From JBDIAR01 sp039812545 (GTDB lineage Bacteria > Actinomycetota > Actinomycetes > Actinomycetales > Dermatophilaceae): a stretch of 16,610 nucleotides of DNA. Shown here in pieces: positions 6,937 to 13,450 of the stretch; the first letter of the stretch is position 1, and the number at the start of each line of letters is the position of its first letter. Below the pieces are notes generated by a model. The model made no database searches, had not been told where the DNA came from, and saw only the letters and a program-made list of their open reading frames with translations. Location: positions 1 to 16,610 of the forward strand of contig JBDIAR010000072.1 of the NCBI GenBank assembly GCA_039812545.1. The letters run 5' to 3'. The position numbers were made by a program, and so were the translations under genes.

Positions 6937-8232
6937 GTGTCCTTCGACCAGACGTATGCCGCCAAGTTGCGGACCGCTCACGACACCGTGGACCTGATCC
7001 GCGACGGCGACACGATCGTCGCCCCGGTGGGCGTCGGCGAGGCACCGGGCTTCCTGGCCGCCCTGTCCGACCGGCGCACCGAGTTCACCGGTGTCCAGGT
7101 CTCGCAAATCCTGCCGCTCTACCCCGCGGCATACCTCGACCCGACGACGGTCGAGCACGTCGCCCACAACTCGTACTTCTTGAGCGGCGTCACCCGACCG
7201 GGCGCGCAGGCCGGCTGGGTGGACTACCGGCCGGCGTACTTCTACGAGACGCCCAAGCTCTTCGCCCGGGGAATGTGGCCGCACGAGGTGGTCACCTCGA
7301 TGGCCTCGCCGATGGACGAGGAGGGCTACCTGTACGTCAGCCTCGGCCCGGACTACACCATCGGGGCCGCCAAGACGGCCCGCGACGTCATCCTCGAGGT
7401 CAACCCGCACGTGCCCCAGGCATACGGGGACTGCAAGATCCACATCGACCAGGTGAGCGCGGTCTACGAGACCGACAACCCGATCAAAGAGGTCGGCCTG
7501 CCGACCATCGGCCCGATCGAGCAGGCCATCGGCAACTACGTCGCCGAACTCATCCCCGACGGCGCCACCCTGCAGATCGGGTTCGGCGCCATCCCGGACG
7601 CGGTCGTCCTGCAGCTGCTGGAGAAGAAGGACCTCGGCGTGCACACCGAGATGATCGGCGACGGCATCTTGACCCTCATCGAGGCCGGCGTGGTCAACAA
7701 CTCCCGCAAGAACGTCGACAACGGCATCATGCGGGCCACGTTCGCCCTGGGCACCCACAAGCTGTACGAGTGGATGCACCGCAACCCGATGCTGCGGATG
7801 GACCCGGTCGACGTGACCAACGACCCGGCCATCGCCGGGCTGCACGACAACCTCATCTCGATCAACGCCACCATGCAGGTCGACCTGATCGGCCAGTGCG
7901 GGTCCGAGACCTTGGGGCTGCTGCCCTTCTCCGGCACCGGCGGGCAGGCCGACTTCGTCCGCTCGGCGAACCGGTCCGAGGGCGGCAAGTCGTTCATCGT
8001 CACCCCGGCGACCGCCAAGGGCGGCACGGTCTCGCGGATCGTGCTCTCCCTGGCCCCCGGCACGCAGGTCACGACCACGAAGAACGACGTCGACCACGTG
8101 GTCACCGAGTTCGGGGTGGCGCAACTGCGCGGCCGCTCGGCCAAGGAACGCGCCCGCGCGCTCATCGCGATCGCCCACCCGGACTTCCGCGCCGAGCTCA
8201 CCGAGCAGGCGGAGCGCCACCACCTGCTGTGA
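6937..8232 (+). CDS. CoA-transferase, 4-hydroxybutyrate/acetyl-CoA hydrolase family, paralog 1
   Basis: This is a cytosolic enzyme that moves CoA between acyl-CoA and a free carboxylate by a glutamyl-CoA intermediate. The segment GVHTEMIGDG puts Glu238 at the position of the catalytic glutamate of Clostridium 4-hydroxybutyrate CoA-transferase. GTGGQADFVRSANRSEGGK (333-351) and EFGVAQLRGRS (391-401) are other family blocks. Length (431 aa) is typical. The start is GTG 6937, with GAGGAG at 6925-6930. By eye, it shares roughly half its residues with the next gene. Family members use acetate, butyrate, propionate, succinate or 4-hydroxybutyrate, so the substrate stays open. The divergent etf block suggests a role in activating short acids for oxidation. 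Confidence 0.92.
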   Translation: MSFDQTYAAKLRTAHDTVDLIRDGDTIVAPVGVGEAPGFLAALSDRRTEFTGVQVSQILPLYPAAYLDPTTVEHVAHNSYFLSGVTRPGAQAGWVDYRPAYFYETPKLFARGMWPHEVVTSMASPMDEEGYLYVSLGPDYTIGAAKTARDVILEVNPHVPQAYGDCKIHIDQVSAVYETDNPIKEVGLPTIGPIEQAIGNYVAELIPDGATLQIGFGAIPDAVVLQLLEKKDLGVHTEMIGDGILTLIEAGVVNNSRKNVDNGIMRATFALGTHKLYEWMHRNPMLRMDPVDVTNDPAIAGLHDNLISINATMQVDLIGQCGSETLGLLPFSGTGGQADFVRSANRSEGGKSFIVTPATAKGGTVSRIVLSLAPGTQVTTTKNDVDHVVTEFGVAQLRGRSAKERARALIAIAHPDFRAELTEQAERHHLL

Positions 8233-8267
8233 CGGGCGCCACTCGGCGCAGCCGGAGGCACGTCGAA

Positions 8268-8297
8268 GGTTCACCCGACCACGCCGTCGGGTGAACC
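8268..8297 (+). terminator. 12-bp perfect hairpin after CoA-transferase 1
   Basis: GGTTCACCCGAC (8268-8279) pairs fully with GTCGGGTGAACC (8286-8297) across a six-base loop, 35 bases after the stop. It has only a short pyrimidine tail (CTTCC). This is a strong candidate intrinsic terminator of the U-poor actinobacterial type, separating the two CoA-transferase genes into different transcripts. Confidence 0.7.
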
Positions 8298-8420
8298 CTT
8301 CCGGTTGCGGTCGCCAGCCGCTACCGTGCGGCTCGAACGGGTGGCGCGCCCAGCGGCACCCGTAACGCAAGCAGCACACCGACGACCCCTAACGGCACCC
8401 AATGGCGGGAGACCACGATC

Positions 8421-9722
8421 ATGGCGGCACGGACCGACACGGCATACACGAGCAAACTCAAGACCCCGGCCGAGGCGGTCGCGCTCATCCGTGACAACGA
8501 CACCCTCGCGGTGCCGACGGGGGCCGGTGAGCCGCCCACCCTGTTGCACGCGCTCGCCGACCGCAAGGACGAACTGCACGGCGTACGCCTGTGGCAGACC
8601 CTGCCGCTGCGGCCGTACTCGTTCATCGACCCGGCCTACACGGGCAATATCACGTACGACCCGGTCTTCCTCGGCGGCTCGACCCGGCCGGGCGCGCAGG
8701 CCGGCTGGATGTCGGTCACCCCGGCCCACTTCTCCGACATGCCGGGGATGGTGCGCAACGGCGATCTCAAGGTCGACGTCGCGATCGCGTTCGTCTCGGC
8801 GATGGACGACGAGGGGTACTTCTCCTGCAGCCTGGGCGTGGACTACATGCGGGCCGCCTTCGACAAGGCCCGCGACATCATCCTCGAGGTCAACCCGAAC
8901 GTCCCCTACTGCCACGGCGACAACAAGGTCCACATCTCGCAGGTCAGCGCCCTGATCGAGACGAACGACCCCGTCCTGACGCTGCCGGCCGCCGCGGCCA
9001 CCGAGGAAGAGGTCACGATGGCCAAGCACGTCGCGAGCCTCATCCCGGACGGCGCCACCTTGCAGGTCGGCATCGGCGGGGTGCCGAGCGCGGTCGTCGC
9101 CCAGCTGACCGACCGCAACGACCTCGGCATCCACTCCGAGATGATGAACGACGGCATCTTCGCCCTGATCGACGCGGGCGTGGCGACCAACGCGAGGAAG
9201 AACATCAAGCCCGGCTCGTTCATGTGCACCTTCGCGCTCGGCTCGGCCCGGATGTACGAGTTCATGGACCACAACCCGAACCTGGAGATGAACCCCGTCG
9301 ACATCACCAACGACCCAGCCCTGGCCGGGCAGTACGACAACCTGCACTCGGTCAACTCCACCATGCAGGTGGACTTCGCCGGCCAGTGCGGTTCGGAGTC
9401 GATCGGGACACTGCCGTACTCGGGCACCGGCGGCCAGAGCGACTTCGTCCGGGCCGCGAACCGGTCCAAGGGCGGCAAGGCGATCATCGTCGTCCCCTCG
9501 ACCGCGGTGAACGGCACCATCTCGCGGATCGTGCCCACCTTGACCCCGGGGACCCACGTGACGACCCACAAGAACGACGTCAACTACATCGTGACCGAGT
9601 TCGGTATCGCCCAGCTGCGCGGCAAGTCGATCGCCGACCGGGCCCGGGCGCTGATCGAGATCGCCCACCCGGACTTCCGCGACGAACTCATCGAGGGCGC
9701 CAAGGCGATCAAGCTGCTGTGA
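8421..9722 (+). CDS. CoA-transferase, 4-hydroxybutyrate/acetyl-CoA hydrolase family, paralog 2
   Basis: The fold and reaction are the same as in the preceding gene. The segment GIHSEMMNDG places the catalytic glutamate at Glu240. The GTGGQSDFVRAANRSKGGK block and the C-terminal EFGIAQLRGKS are conserved. It has 433 aa. The start is ATG 8421, with GGGAG at 8407-8411. The first 190 residues differ more from paralog 1 than the C-terminal half does, notably around residues 96-125, so the two copies may prefer different acids. A hairpin lies on each side, suggesting its own promoter in 8298-8420; a weak TTCCGG/TACCGT pair (17-base spacer) near 8299-8327 is the best candidate seen. Confidence 0.92.
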   Translation: MAARTDTAYTSKLKTPAEAVALIRDNDTLAVPTGAGEPPTLLHALADRKDELHGVRLWQTLPLRPYSFIDPAYTGNITYDPVFLGGSTRPGAQAGWMSVTPAHFSDMPGMVRNGDLKVDVAIAFVSAMDDEGYFSCSLGVDYMRAAFDKARDIILEVNPNVPYCHGDNKVHISQVSALIETNDPVLTLPAAAATEEEVTMAKHVASLIPDGATLQVGIGGVPSAVVAQLTDRNDLGIHSEMMNDGIFALIDAGVATNARKNIKPGSFMCTFALGSARMYEFMDHNPNLEMNPVDITNDPALAGQYDNLHSVNSTMQVDFAGQCGSESIGTLPYSGTGGQSDFVRAANRSKGGKAIIVVPSTAVNGTISRIVPTLTPGTHVTTHKNDVNYIVTEFGIAQLRGKSIADRARALIEIAHPDFRDELIEGAKAIKLL

Positions 9723-9785
9723 CCCGGCCCGGGCCGCAAATCCGGCACTTAGGATCTGAGGCCTGAACCCCCACCAGCGCTGTTC

Positions 9786-9827
9786 CGGACCGGGGGGCGC
9801 CGCAAGCTCACGGCGCCCCCCGGTTCG
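9786..9827 (+). terminator. Long GC hairpin after CoA-transferase 2
   Basis: Bases 9786-9802 pair with 9811-9827 (17 pairs with one G-U), around an eight-base loop. The core is six G followed by CGCCG, against its perfect complement. No U-tract follows. It is probably the terminator of the CoA-transferase unit, but it ends only 13 bases before the next gene's ATG, so it may also affect that gene's expression. Confidence 0.7.
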
Positions 9828-9840
9828 CCGCGCCCGGACC

Positions 9841-10683
9841 ATGATCGTCGTCGCGGTGATGTCGGTGGGGGCGGGTGTGCTCTCGGGTTGTGCTGCGACA
9901 CCGTCCCCGTATGCTGCGACGCCGGCGCCGTATGCCGCGACGTCCGCGCCGCTGACATCGATCTCCCCGAGCGGCTCGCCCACCACCACCGCCCGATCCG
10001 ACGATTCGCTCGGCGGGACGATCATGCCGCGCGCCTCCCGATCCAAGGTCGCCCCCTCGGTCGTCGTGCTCGGCGACTCGGTCGCCTCGGGGTACGCCTG
10101 CGCGTGCGAGGAGTTCGGCGAACGCGTCGCCGCCGGCCTGTCCGGCGGCCTGGCCATCCGGTATGCCAATCACGCCGCCGCCGGAGAACTCGCCAGTGAC
10201 GTCGTCGACGAGCTCACCAGCCAGGAGCCGGTCCGCGCGTCGGTCGCCGGGGCCGACGTCGTCCTGGTCACCGCCGGGGCCAACGACCTCTACCCGCTCG
10301 TCGAGGCCCGAGAAGGAGCCGGGTGCGACCCATCGTGTGTGGCCGAGGGCGTGAACCAGTCCGTCGAGTCGGTCCTGCGCCTGGTCACCCGGGTTCGGTC
10401 CCTCGCGCCGACGGCACGGATCGTCGTCACCGATTACTGGGACGTGTTCTTCCTCGATCCGGGCGACCCCGCCTTCGACGCCTGGGCCGATCAGGTCACC
10501 GTCGGCTTCGACCAGCGGCTCGCGCTCGCGCTCGCCGCCACCGACGCCACCCTCGTCTCGACCTACGGGCCGTTCCACACCACCCCCGGCGGCGTCACCG
10601 CGCTGCTCGCCGCCGACGGCGACCATCCCAACGACGCCGGCCACGCACTGATCGCCCGGCTCGTGCTCGACGCGTTGCGCTGA
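9841..10683 (+). CDS. SGNH/GDSL-family hydrolase, probable lipoprotein
   Basis: This is a probable extracytoplasmic esterase or acylhydrolase. GDSV places the nucleophile at Ser80 (block I). GAND gives Asn148 (block III), and DGDHPND gives the D259-x-x-H262 pair (block V), so the catalytic set looks complete. A hydrophobic N terminus ends in a lipobox (LSGC, Cys17), followed by a low-complexity Ala/Thr/Pro/Ser linker to about residue 60. Cys87, Cys89, Cys162 and Cys166 could form disulfides. The start is uncertain: ATG 9841 has no Shine-Dalgarno and gives a signal peptide with no positive charge, while the frame stays open back to 9757 with Arg-rich codons but no ATG, GTG or TTG. The substrate is unknown; lipid or acetylated polysaccharide is possible. 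Confidence 0.85.
   Translation: MIVVAVMSVGAGVLSGCAATPSPYAATPAPYAATSAPLTSISPSGSPTTTARSDDSLGGTIMPRASRSKVAPSVVVLGDSVASGYACACEEFGERVAAGLSGGLAIRYANHAAAGELASDVVDELTSQEPVRASVAGADVVLVTAGANDLYPLVEAREGAGCDPSCVAEGVNQSVESVLRLVTRVRSLAPTARIVVTDYWDVFFLDPGDPAFDAWADQVTVGFDQRLALALAATDATLVSTYGPFHTTPGGVTALLAADGDHPNDAGHALIARLVLDALR
9892..9954 (+). repeat. 21-bp tandem repeat, three copies, in lipoprotein linker
   Basis: Three 21-base units (9892-9912, 9913-9933, 9934-9954) encode AATPSPY, AATPAPY and AATSAPL directly after the lipobox cysteine. Units one and two end in TAT, followed by GCT and GCC respectively. In-frame expansion would lengthen the surface linker without breaking the enzyme. Confidence 0.8.
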
Positions 10684-10689
10684 CCCGAA

Positions 10690-10722
10690 CGGGGGGGACG
10701 ACAGTCCCTTGTCGCGCCCCCG
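10690..10722 (+). terminator. Hairpin after the SGNH hydrolase
   Basis: CGGGGG (10690-10695) pairs with CCCCCG (10717-10722), and inner CGACA (10699-10703) pairs with TGTCG (10710-10714) around a six-base loop, with a small internal bulge. It starts seven bases after the stop codon. It fits a U-poor intrinsic terminator. Confidence 0.55.
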
Positions 10723-10814
10723 CGAGGCGCACCAGGATGCCTACAGGACAGCTCGACGGACGGCATACGACACCCCTTGGGGGCCGACCGAGGCTCGGCG
10801 ACAGGAGGTGCGCG

Positions 10815-12503
10815 ATGGCCGGAATGGTCCGGGCGCTCGCCGCCGACCTGGATGGCACCCTCGCCCAGGGCGAGCACGTCGACGAGCGAACCCTGGCGGC
10901 GCTGCGCGGGTTGCGTGATCGCGGGGTGTTCACCGTGCTGGTCACCGGGCGGCGGGGCGACGAACTCGACCGGGTCTATCCGGGGCTGCGCGACGATTTC
11001 GACGTCGTCGTCGTCGAGAACGGTGCTGTCCTGCGCGCGGCCGGCGGGGAGGACGAACTGCTCGCGCCCCCGGTCGATCCGCAGTTGGTGGCCGGGCTCG
11101 CCGAGCGCGGTATCGCGTTCGCGGCGGGGCTGTGCATCCTCGACGGCTGGGCCGCCGACGCGCCCGCCATTATGACGGCGCTCAGCGATCTGGGGATCGA
11201 CGCCGGCATCACCCGCAACCGGGACCGGCTCATGGTCATCCCCGCCGGGGTCACCAAGGGCACCGGGCTGCACGCCGCCGCCCGCTCGCTCGGCATCTCG
11301 TGCCACAACATCGTGGCCCTCGGCGACGCGGAGAACGACCTGGCGATGCTCGAGGCCGCCGAACTCGGGGTGGCGGTCGAGGCCGCGCTGCCCTCGGTGA
11401 AGGCCCGGGCCGACGTCGTGCTGACCCGTCCGGGTTCGGCGGGCCTCGTGGAGTTCCTCACCGGGCCGGTGATGGACGGCGTCCAGCCGCTGCGGTCCCG
11501 CCGGCGCCGGCTGGAACTGGGCCGCTACACCGACGGCCGGCCGGTCCTCATCCCGAGCGCCCAGGCCAATATCCTCATCCAGGGCGCCAGCGGAGCCGGC
11601 AAATCGCACCTGGCGGGGCTGCTCATCGAACACTGGATCCGGCTCGGCTACAGCGTCCTCGTCCTCGACGTCGAGGGCGACTACCAGGGGCTGGAACAGC
11701 TCAGCGATGTCGTCGTCCTCGAGGGCGACCAACTGCCCGACAACCAGGAACTCGTCGGCCTGCTCCGCCACCGCAGTCTGTCCGTCGTCATCGACCTCTC
11801 CCGAATGGACGACCATTTCGTGGCCGACTACGTGCGCGGGCTCGCGGGGGTCATCGACGCCGATCGCGCCGCGTGGGGTATGCCGCACTGGATCGTTTTC
11901 GACGAGGCGCACGCCTCGCTCGGGCTGGGCGGTTTCATGGCCGGCTTGCTGCGGCCGACCGACCGCGGGTTCTGCCTGGTCACCTTCCGGCCGCACGAGC
12001 TGCGACCCGATGCCGCGGCCGAGATCGACTACACGATCACCGCGACCGGCCTGGAGTCGGACACGTCCCGGACCGCCCTGATCCGTCGCGACGACGGTCC
12101 CGACGAGGCTTTTGTCGTCAACGCGCGCCGTACCCCGCACTCCCGACACTGGCACAAGTACGTCTCCCGGCCGCTGCCGCATCACCAGTGGTTCCACTTC
12201 CGCGACGCGGCCGGCCATGTCGTGGCCAGCGCCGACAACATGGCCACCTTCCTGCAGTGCCTGCGCACCGTGGACACCGCGGTCATCGAGACCCACGTCC
12301 GCAACGGCGACTTCTCCCGATGGCTGGTCGGCAGCCTGCGGGACCGTCAGCTCGCCGCGATCGCCGCGTCGGTGGAGCGCGACGTGCTCTCCCAGCACGC
12401 CCGTGAGATCCAGCGGGCCAGGGCGCGTCTCATCGAGGCGATCGAGGACTTCTGCGGCCTGGCGATGCACACCCAGCCGATGAACCACGCCGAGCCGTCC
12501 TGA
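10815..12503 (+). CDS. HAD phosphatase / HerA-FtsK-like ATPase fusion protein
   Basis: This is a cytosolic three-part fusion of 562 aa. Residues 1-215 form a Cof-type (IIB) HAD phosphatase: DLDGTL with Asp11/Asp13, the TGR motif at Thr44, Lys148, and GDAENDLAM with Asp171/Asp175, all present. Residues 235-450 form a P-loop ATPase: Walker A GASGAGKS (257-264) and Walker B WIVFDEAH (359-366), with SARP/DUF87-HerA style spacing and a FRPHEL segment. Residues 455-550 resemble a DUF5752-like module (HVRNGDFSRWL, then LRDRQLA). AGGAGG at 10803-10808 fixes ATG 10815; the frame is open further upstream but that part overlaps the previous gene. Hairpins on both sides suggest a single-gene transcript. 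The HAD half resembles sugar-phosphate phosphatases; what the ATPase does is unknown. Confidence 0.87.
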   Translation: MAGMVRALAADLDGTLAQGEHVDERTLAALRGLRDRGVFTVLVTGRRGDELDRVYPGLRDDFDVVVVENGAVLRAAGGEDELLAPPVDPQLVAGLAERGIAFAAGLCILDGWAADAPAIMTALSDLGIDAGITRNRDRLMVIPAGVTKGTGLHAAARSLGISCHNIVALGDAENDLAMLEAAELGVAVEAALPSVKARADVVLTRPGSAGLVEFLTGPVMDGVQPLRSRRRRLELGRYTDGRPVLIPSAQANILIQGASGAGKSHLAGLLIEHWIRLGYSVLVLDVEGDYQGLEQLSDVVVLEGDQLPDNQELVGLLRHRSLSVVIDLSRMDDHFVADYVRGLAGVIDADRAAWGMPHWIVFDEAHASLGLGGFMAGLLRPTDRGFCLVTFRPHELRPDAAAEIDYTITATGLESDTSRTALIRRDDGPDEAFVVNARRTPHSRHWHKYVSRPLPHHQWFHFRDAAGHVVASADNMATFLQCLRTVDTAVIETHVRNGDFSRWLVGSLRDRQLAAIAASVERDVLSQHAREIQRARARLIEAIEDFCGLAMHTQPMNHAEPS

Positions 12504-12551
12504 CTCGGGTCCTGCTCCCGCCTCACCGCCCGGCCGACCGGGACACTGGTC

Positions 12552-12569
12552 ACCGGGTGTTCACCCGGT
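12552..12569 (+). terminator. Inverted repeat after the HAD-ATPase gene
   Basis: ACCGGGTG (12552-12559) and CACCCGGT (12562-12569) are perfect inverted repeats around TT, 48 bases after the stop. A TAGCGT (12575-12580) that could be a -10 box for the next gene follows within six bases. The repeat may therefore be a terminator or an operator dyad; a two-base loop is tight for RNA and slightly favours a protein-binding site. Confidence 0.45.
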
Positions 12570-12650
12570 CTTGATAGCGTGCCGCCAGACGTTCACGTCC
12601 CCTCCGTCTCACCCGGCCGAACTCCAGCTCAGTACCGAAGGACCGCCCCC

Positions 12651-13217
12651 GTGCCGCAACGCGAGATCCTGCTGCGTCGCGACATCGACGCCCCCCGCAA
12701 GGTGGTGTGGGCGGAACTGACCGACCTGAGCGGTCTGGGGTGGCGGCCGGGTCGGGTCGTGGAGCGCCCCGGCGATGGTGGGTATGCCGTCGGCACCCGG
12801 TGGACCGAACGCGGCTGGCTGGCCCCCGACGCCCGCGAGATCTGCGTCATCGAGGTCCAAGAGCCGATGCGGACCGTCCAGGTCACCGAACTGGGCGACG
12901 TGGCATACCGGCTCACCTTCGAACTCACCAAGCTGACGAGTAAGAAGGGCCGCCCGCGCACCCGCGTCGCCCTGCAGTTGCGGCCCTATCTCGACCTGTC
13001 GACCGTACACAGCCTCAACCGGCACCCCGCCCCCGACTCGGGTTCAGGCGCGTCGGGTAACGGCGCGAAGGGCGACGACGGCGCCAAGACCATCTCCAAG
13101 TCGCAGATCCGGCGCTGGACGCTGCTGCGCGGTTCGAGCGTGGACCGGACCGAACACCAATTGCGCAAGGCGCTGGACAATCTGGCCGCCGCCGCCGTCA
13201 GTGCCGCCAAGAAGTAG
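12651..13217 (+). CDS. SRPBCC (START-like) superfamily protein, function unknown
   Basis: A 188-residue protein with the N-terminal pattern of the SRPBCC/polyketide-cyclase-like lipid-binding fold: a first strand (QREILLRRDIDAP), then a helix with VVWAELTDLSGL. Alternating strands such as GTRWTERGW, VIEVQEPMRTVQVTE and VAYRLTFELTKL build the cavity. Residues of about 125-150 are a Gly/Ser/Asp-rich insertion, followed by a basic, Ala-rich C-terminal helix ending in AKK. GTG 12651 is chosen because AAGGA lies at 12638-12642 and the fold begins there; an in-frame upstream start would add residues of no family likeness. It probably binds a hydrophobic small molecule in the cytosol. The stop codon lies within a 14-bp tandem repeat. 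Confidence 0.75.
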   Translation: MPQREILLRRDIDAPRKVVWAELTDLSGLGWRPGRVVERPGDGGYAVGTRWTERGWLAPDAREICVIEVQEPMRTVQVTELGDVAYRLTFELTKLTSKKGRPRTRVALQLRPYLDLSTVHSLNRHPAPDSGSGASGNGAKGDDGAKTISKSQIRRWTLLRGSSVDRTEHQLRKALDNLAAAAVSAAKK

Positions 13218-13263
13218 CCCCCAAGAAGTAGCCCCCAAGAAGTAGCCCCCAAGAAGTAGCCCC
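13209..13263 (+). repeat. 14-bp tandem repeat covering the stop codon (four copies)
   Basis: The unit AAGAAGTAGCCCCC occurs at 13209-13222, 13223-13236 and 13237-13250, with a nearly complete copy at 13251-13263 and a decayed half unit (AACGAAG) after it. The first copy encodes the last Lys-Lys-stop of the SRPBCC protein, so the end of the gene has been repeated downstream. The unit length is not a multiple of three, so the extra copies fall in different frames. Confidence 0.9.
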
Positions 13264-13290
13264 AACGAAGTTCCCCGAGAAGCTGGCCGA

Positions 13291-13334
13291 ATAACGAATC
13301 GGTAACAAGGCGGCGTGGCTTCTGTGATTATTGT
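13291..13334 (+). promoter_or_regulatory. Candidate promoter and MtrA-like direct repeat upstream of the wall protein gene
   Basis: ATAAC (13291-13295) and GTAAC (13302-13306) are direct repeats exactly 11 bases apart, the spacing used by OmpR-type regulators. MtrA of actinobacteria binds GTAAC-like direct repeats near cell wall hydrolase genes. TATTGT (13329-13334) is a TAnnnT -10 candidate in the locally AT-rich stretch. Its -35 position would fall next to the second repeat. The regulator assignment is inference. Confidence 0.4.
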
Positions 13335-13346
13335 GAAAGTTGTGGC

Positions 13347-13404
13347 GATCGGGTGACCGGTTTGGCATGGTGTGTCACGGCCCGGCGGCGATGATCGGGT
13401 GACC
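13347..13404 (+). repeat. Direct repeat GATCGGGTGACC, two copies in 5' leader
   Basis: The 12-base sequence GATCGGGTGACC occurs at 13347-13358 and 13393-13404, 46 bases apart, between the candidate promoter and the wall protein gene. The function is unknown; a doubled regulatory site or leader structure is possible. Confidence 0.6.
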
Positions 13405-13450
13405 TCGGGACGATGACCGACCCCGGTGCGGCGGGGCGAGGAGAATCGAC

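Noticed and set aside
10323..10814. Longer N terminus for the HAD-ATPase protein
   Set aside because: The extension would overlap the SGNH hydrolase and a hairpin. A perfect AGGAGG precedes ATG 10815, and the HAD motif starts ten residues later.
13209..13263. Short CRISPR array
   Set aside because: The units are contiguous 14-mers with no spacers, and no cas genes are present.
13265..13450. c-di-AMP (ydaO) riboswitch before the wall hydrolase gene
   Set aside because: Such riboswitches precede many actinobacterial wall hydrolases, but I could not find the conserved core; a covariance model search would be decisive.
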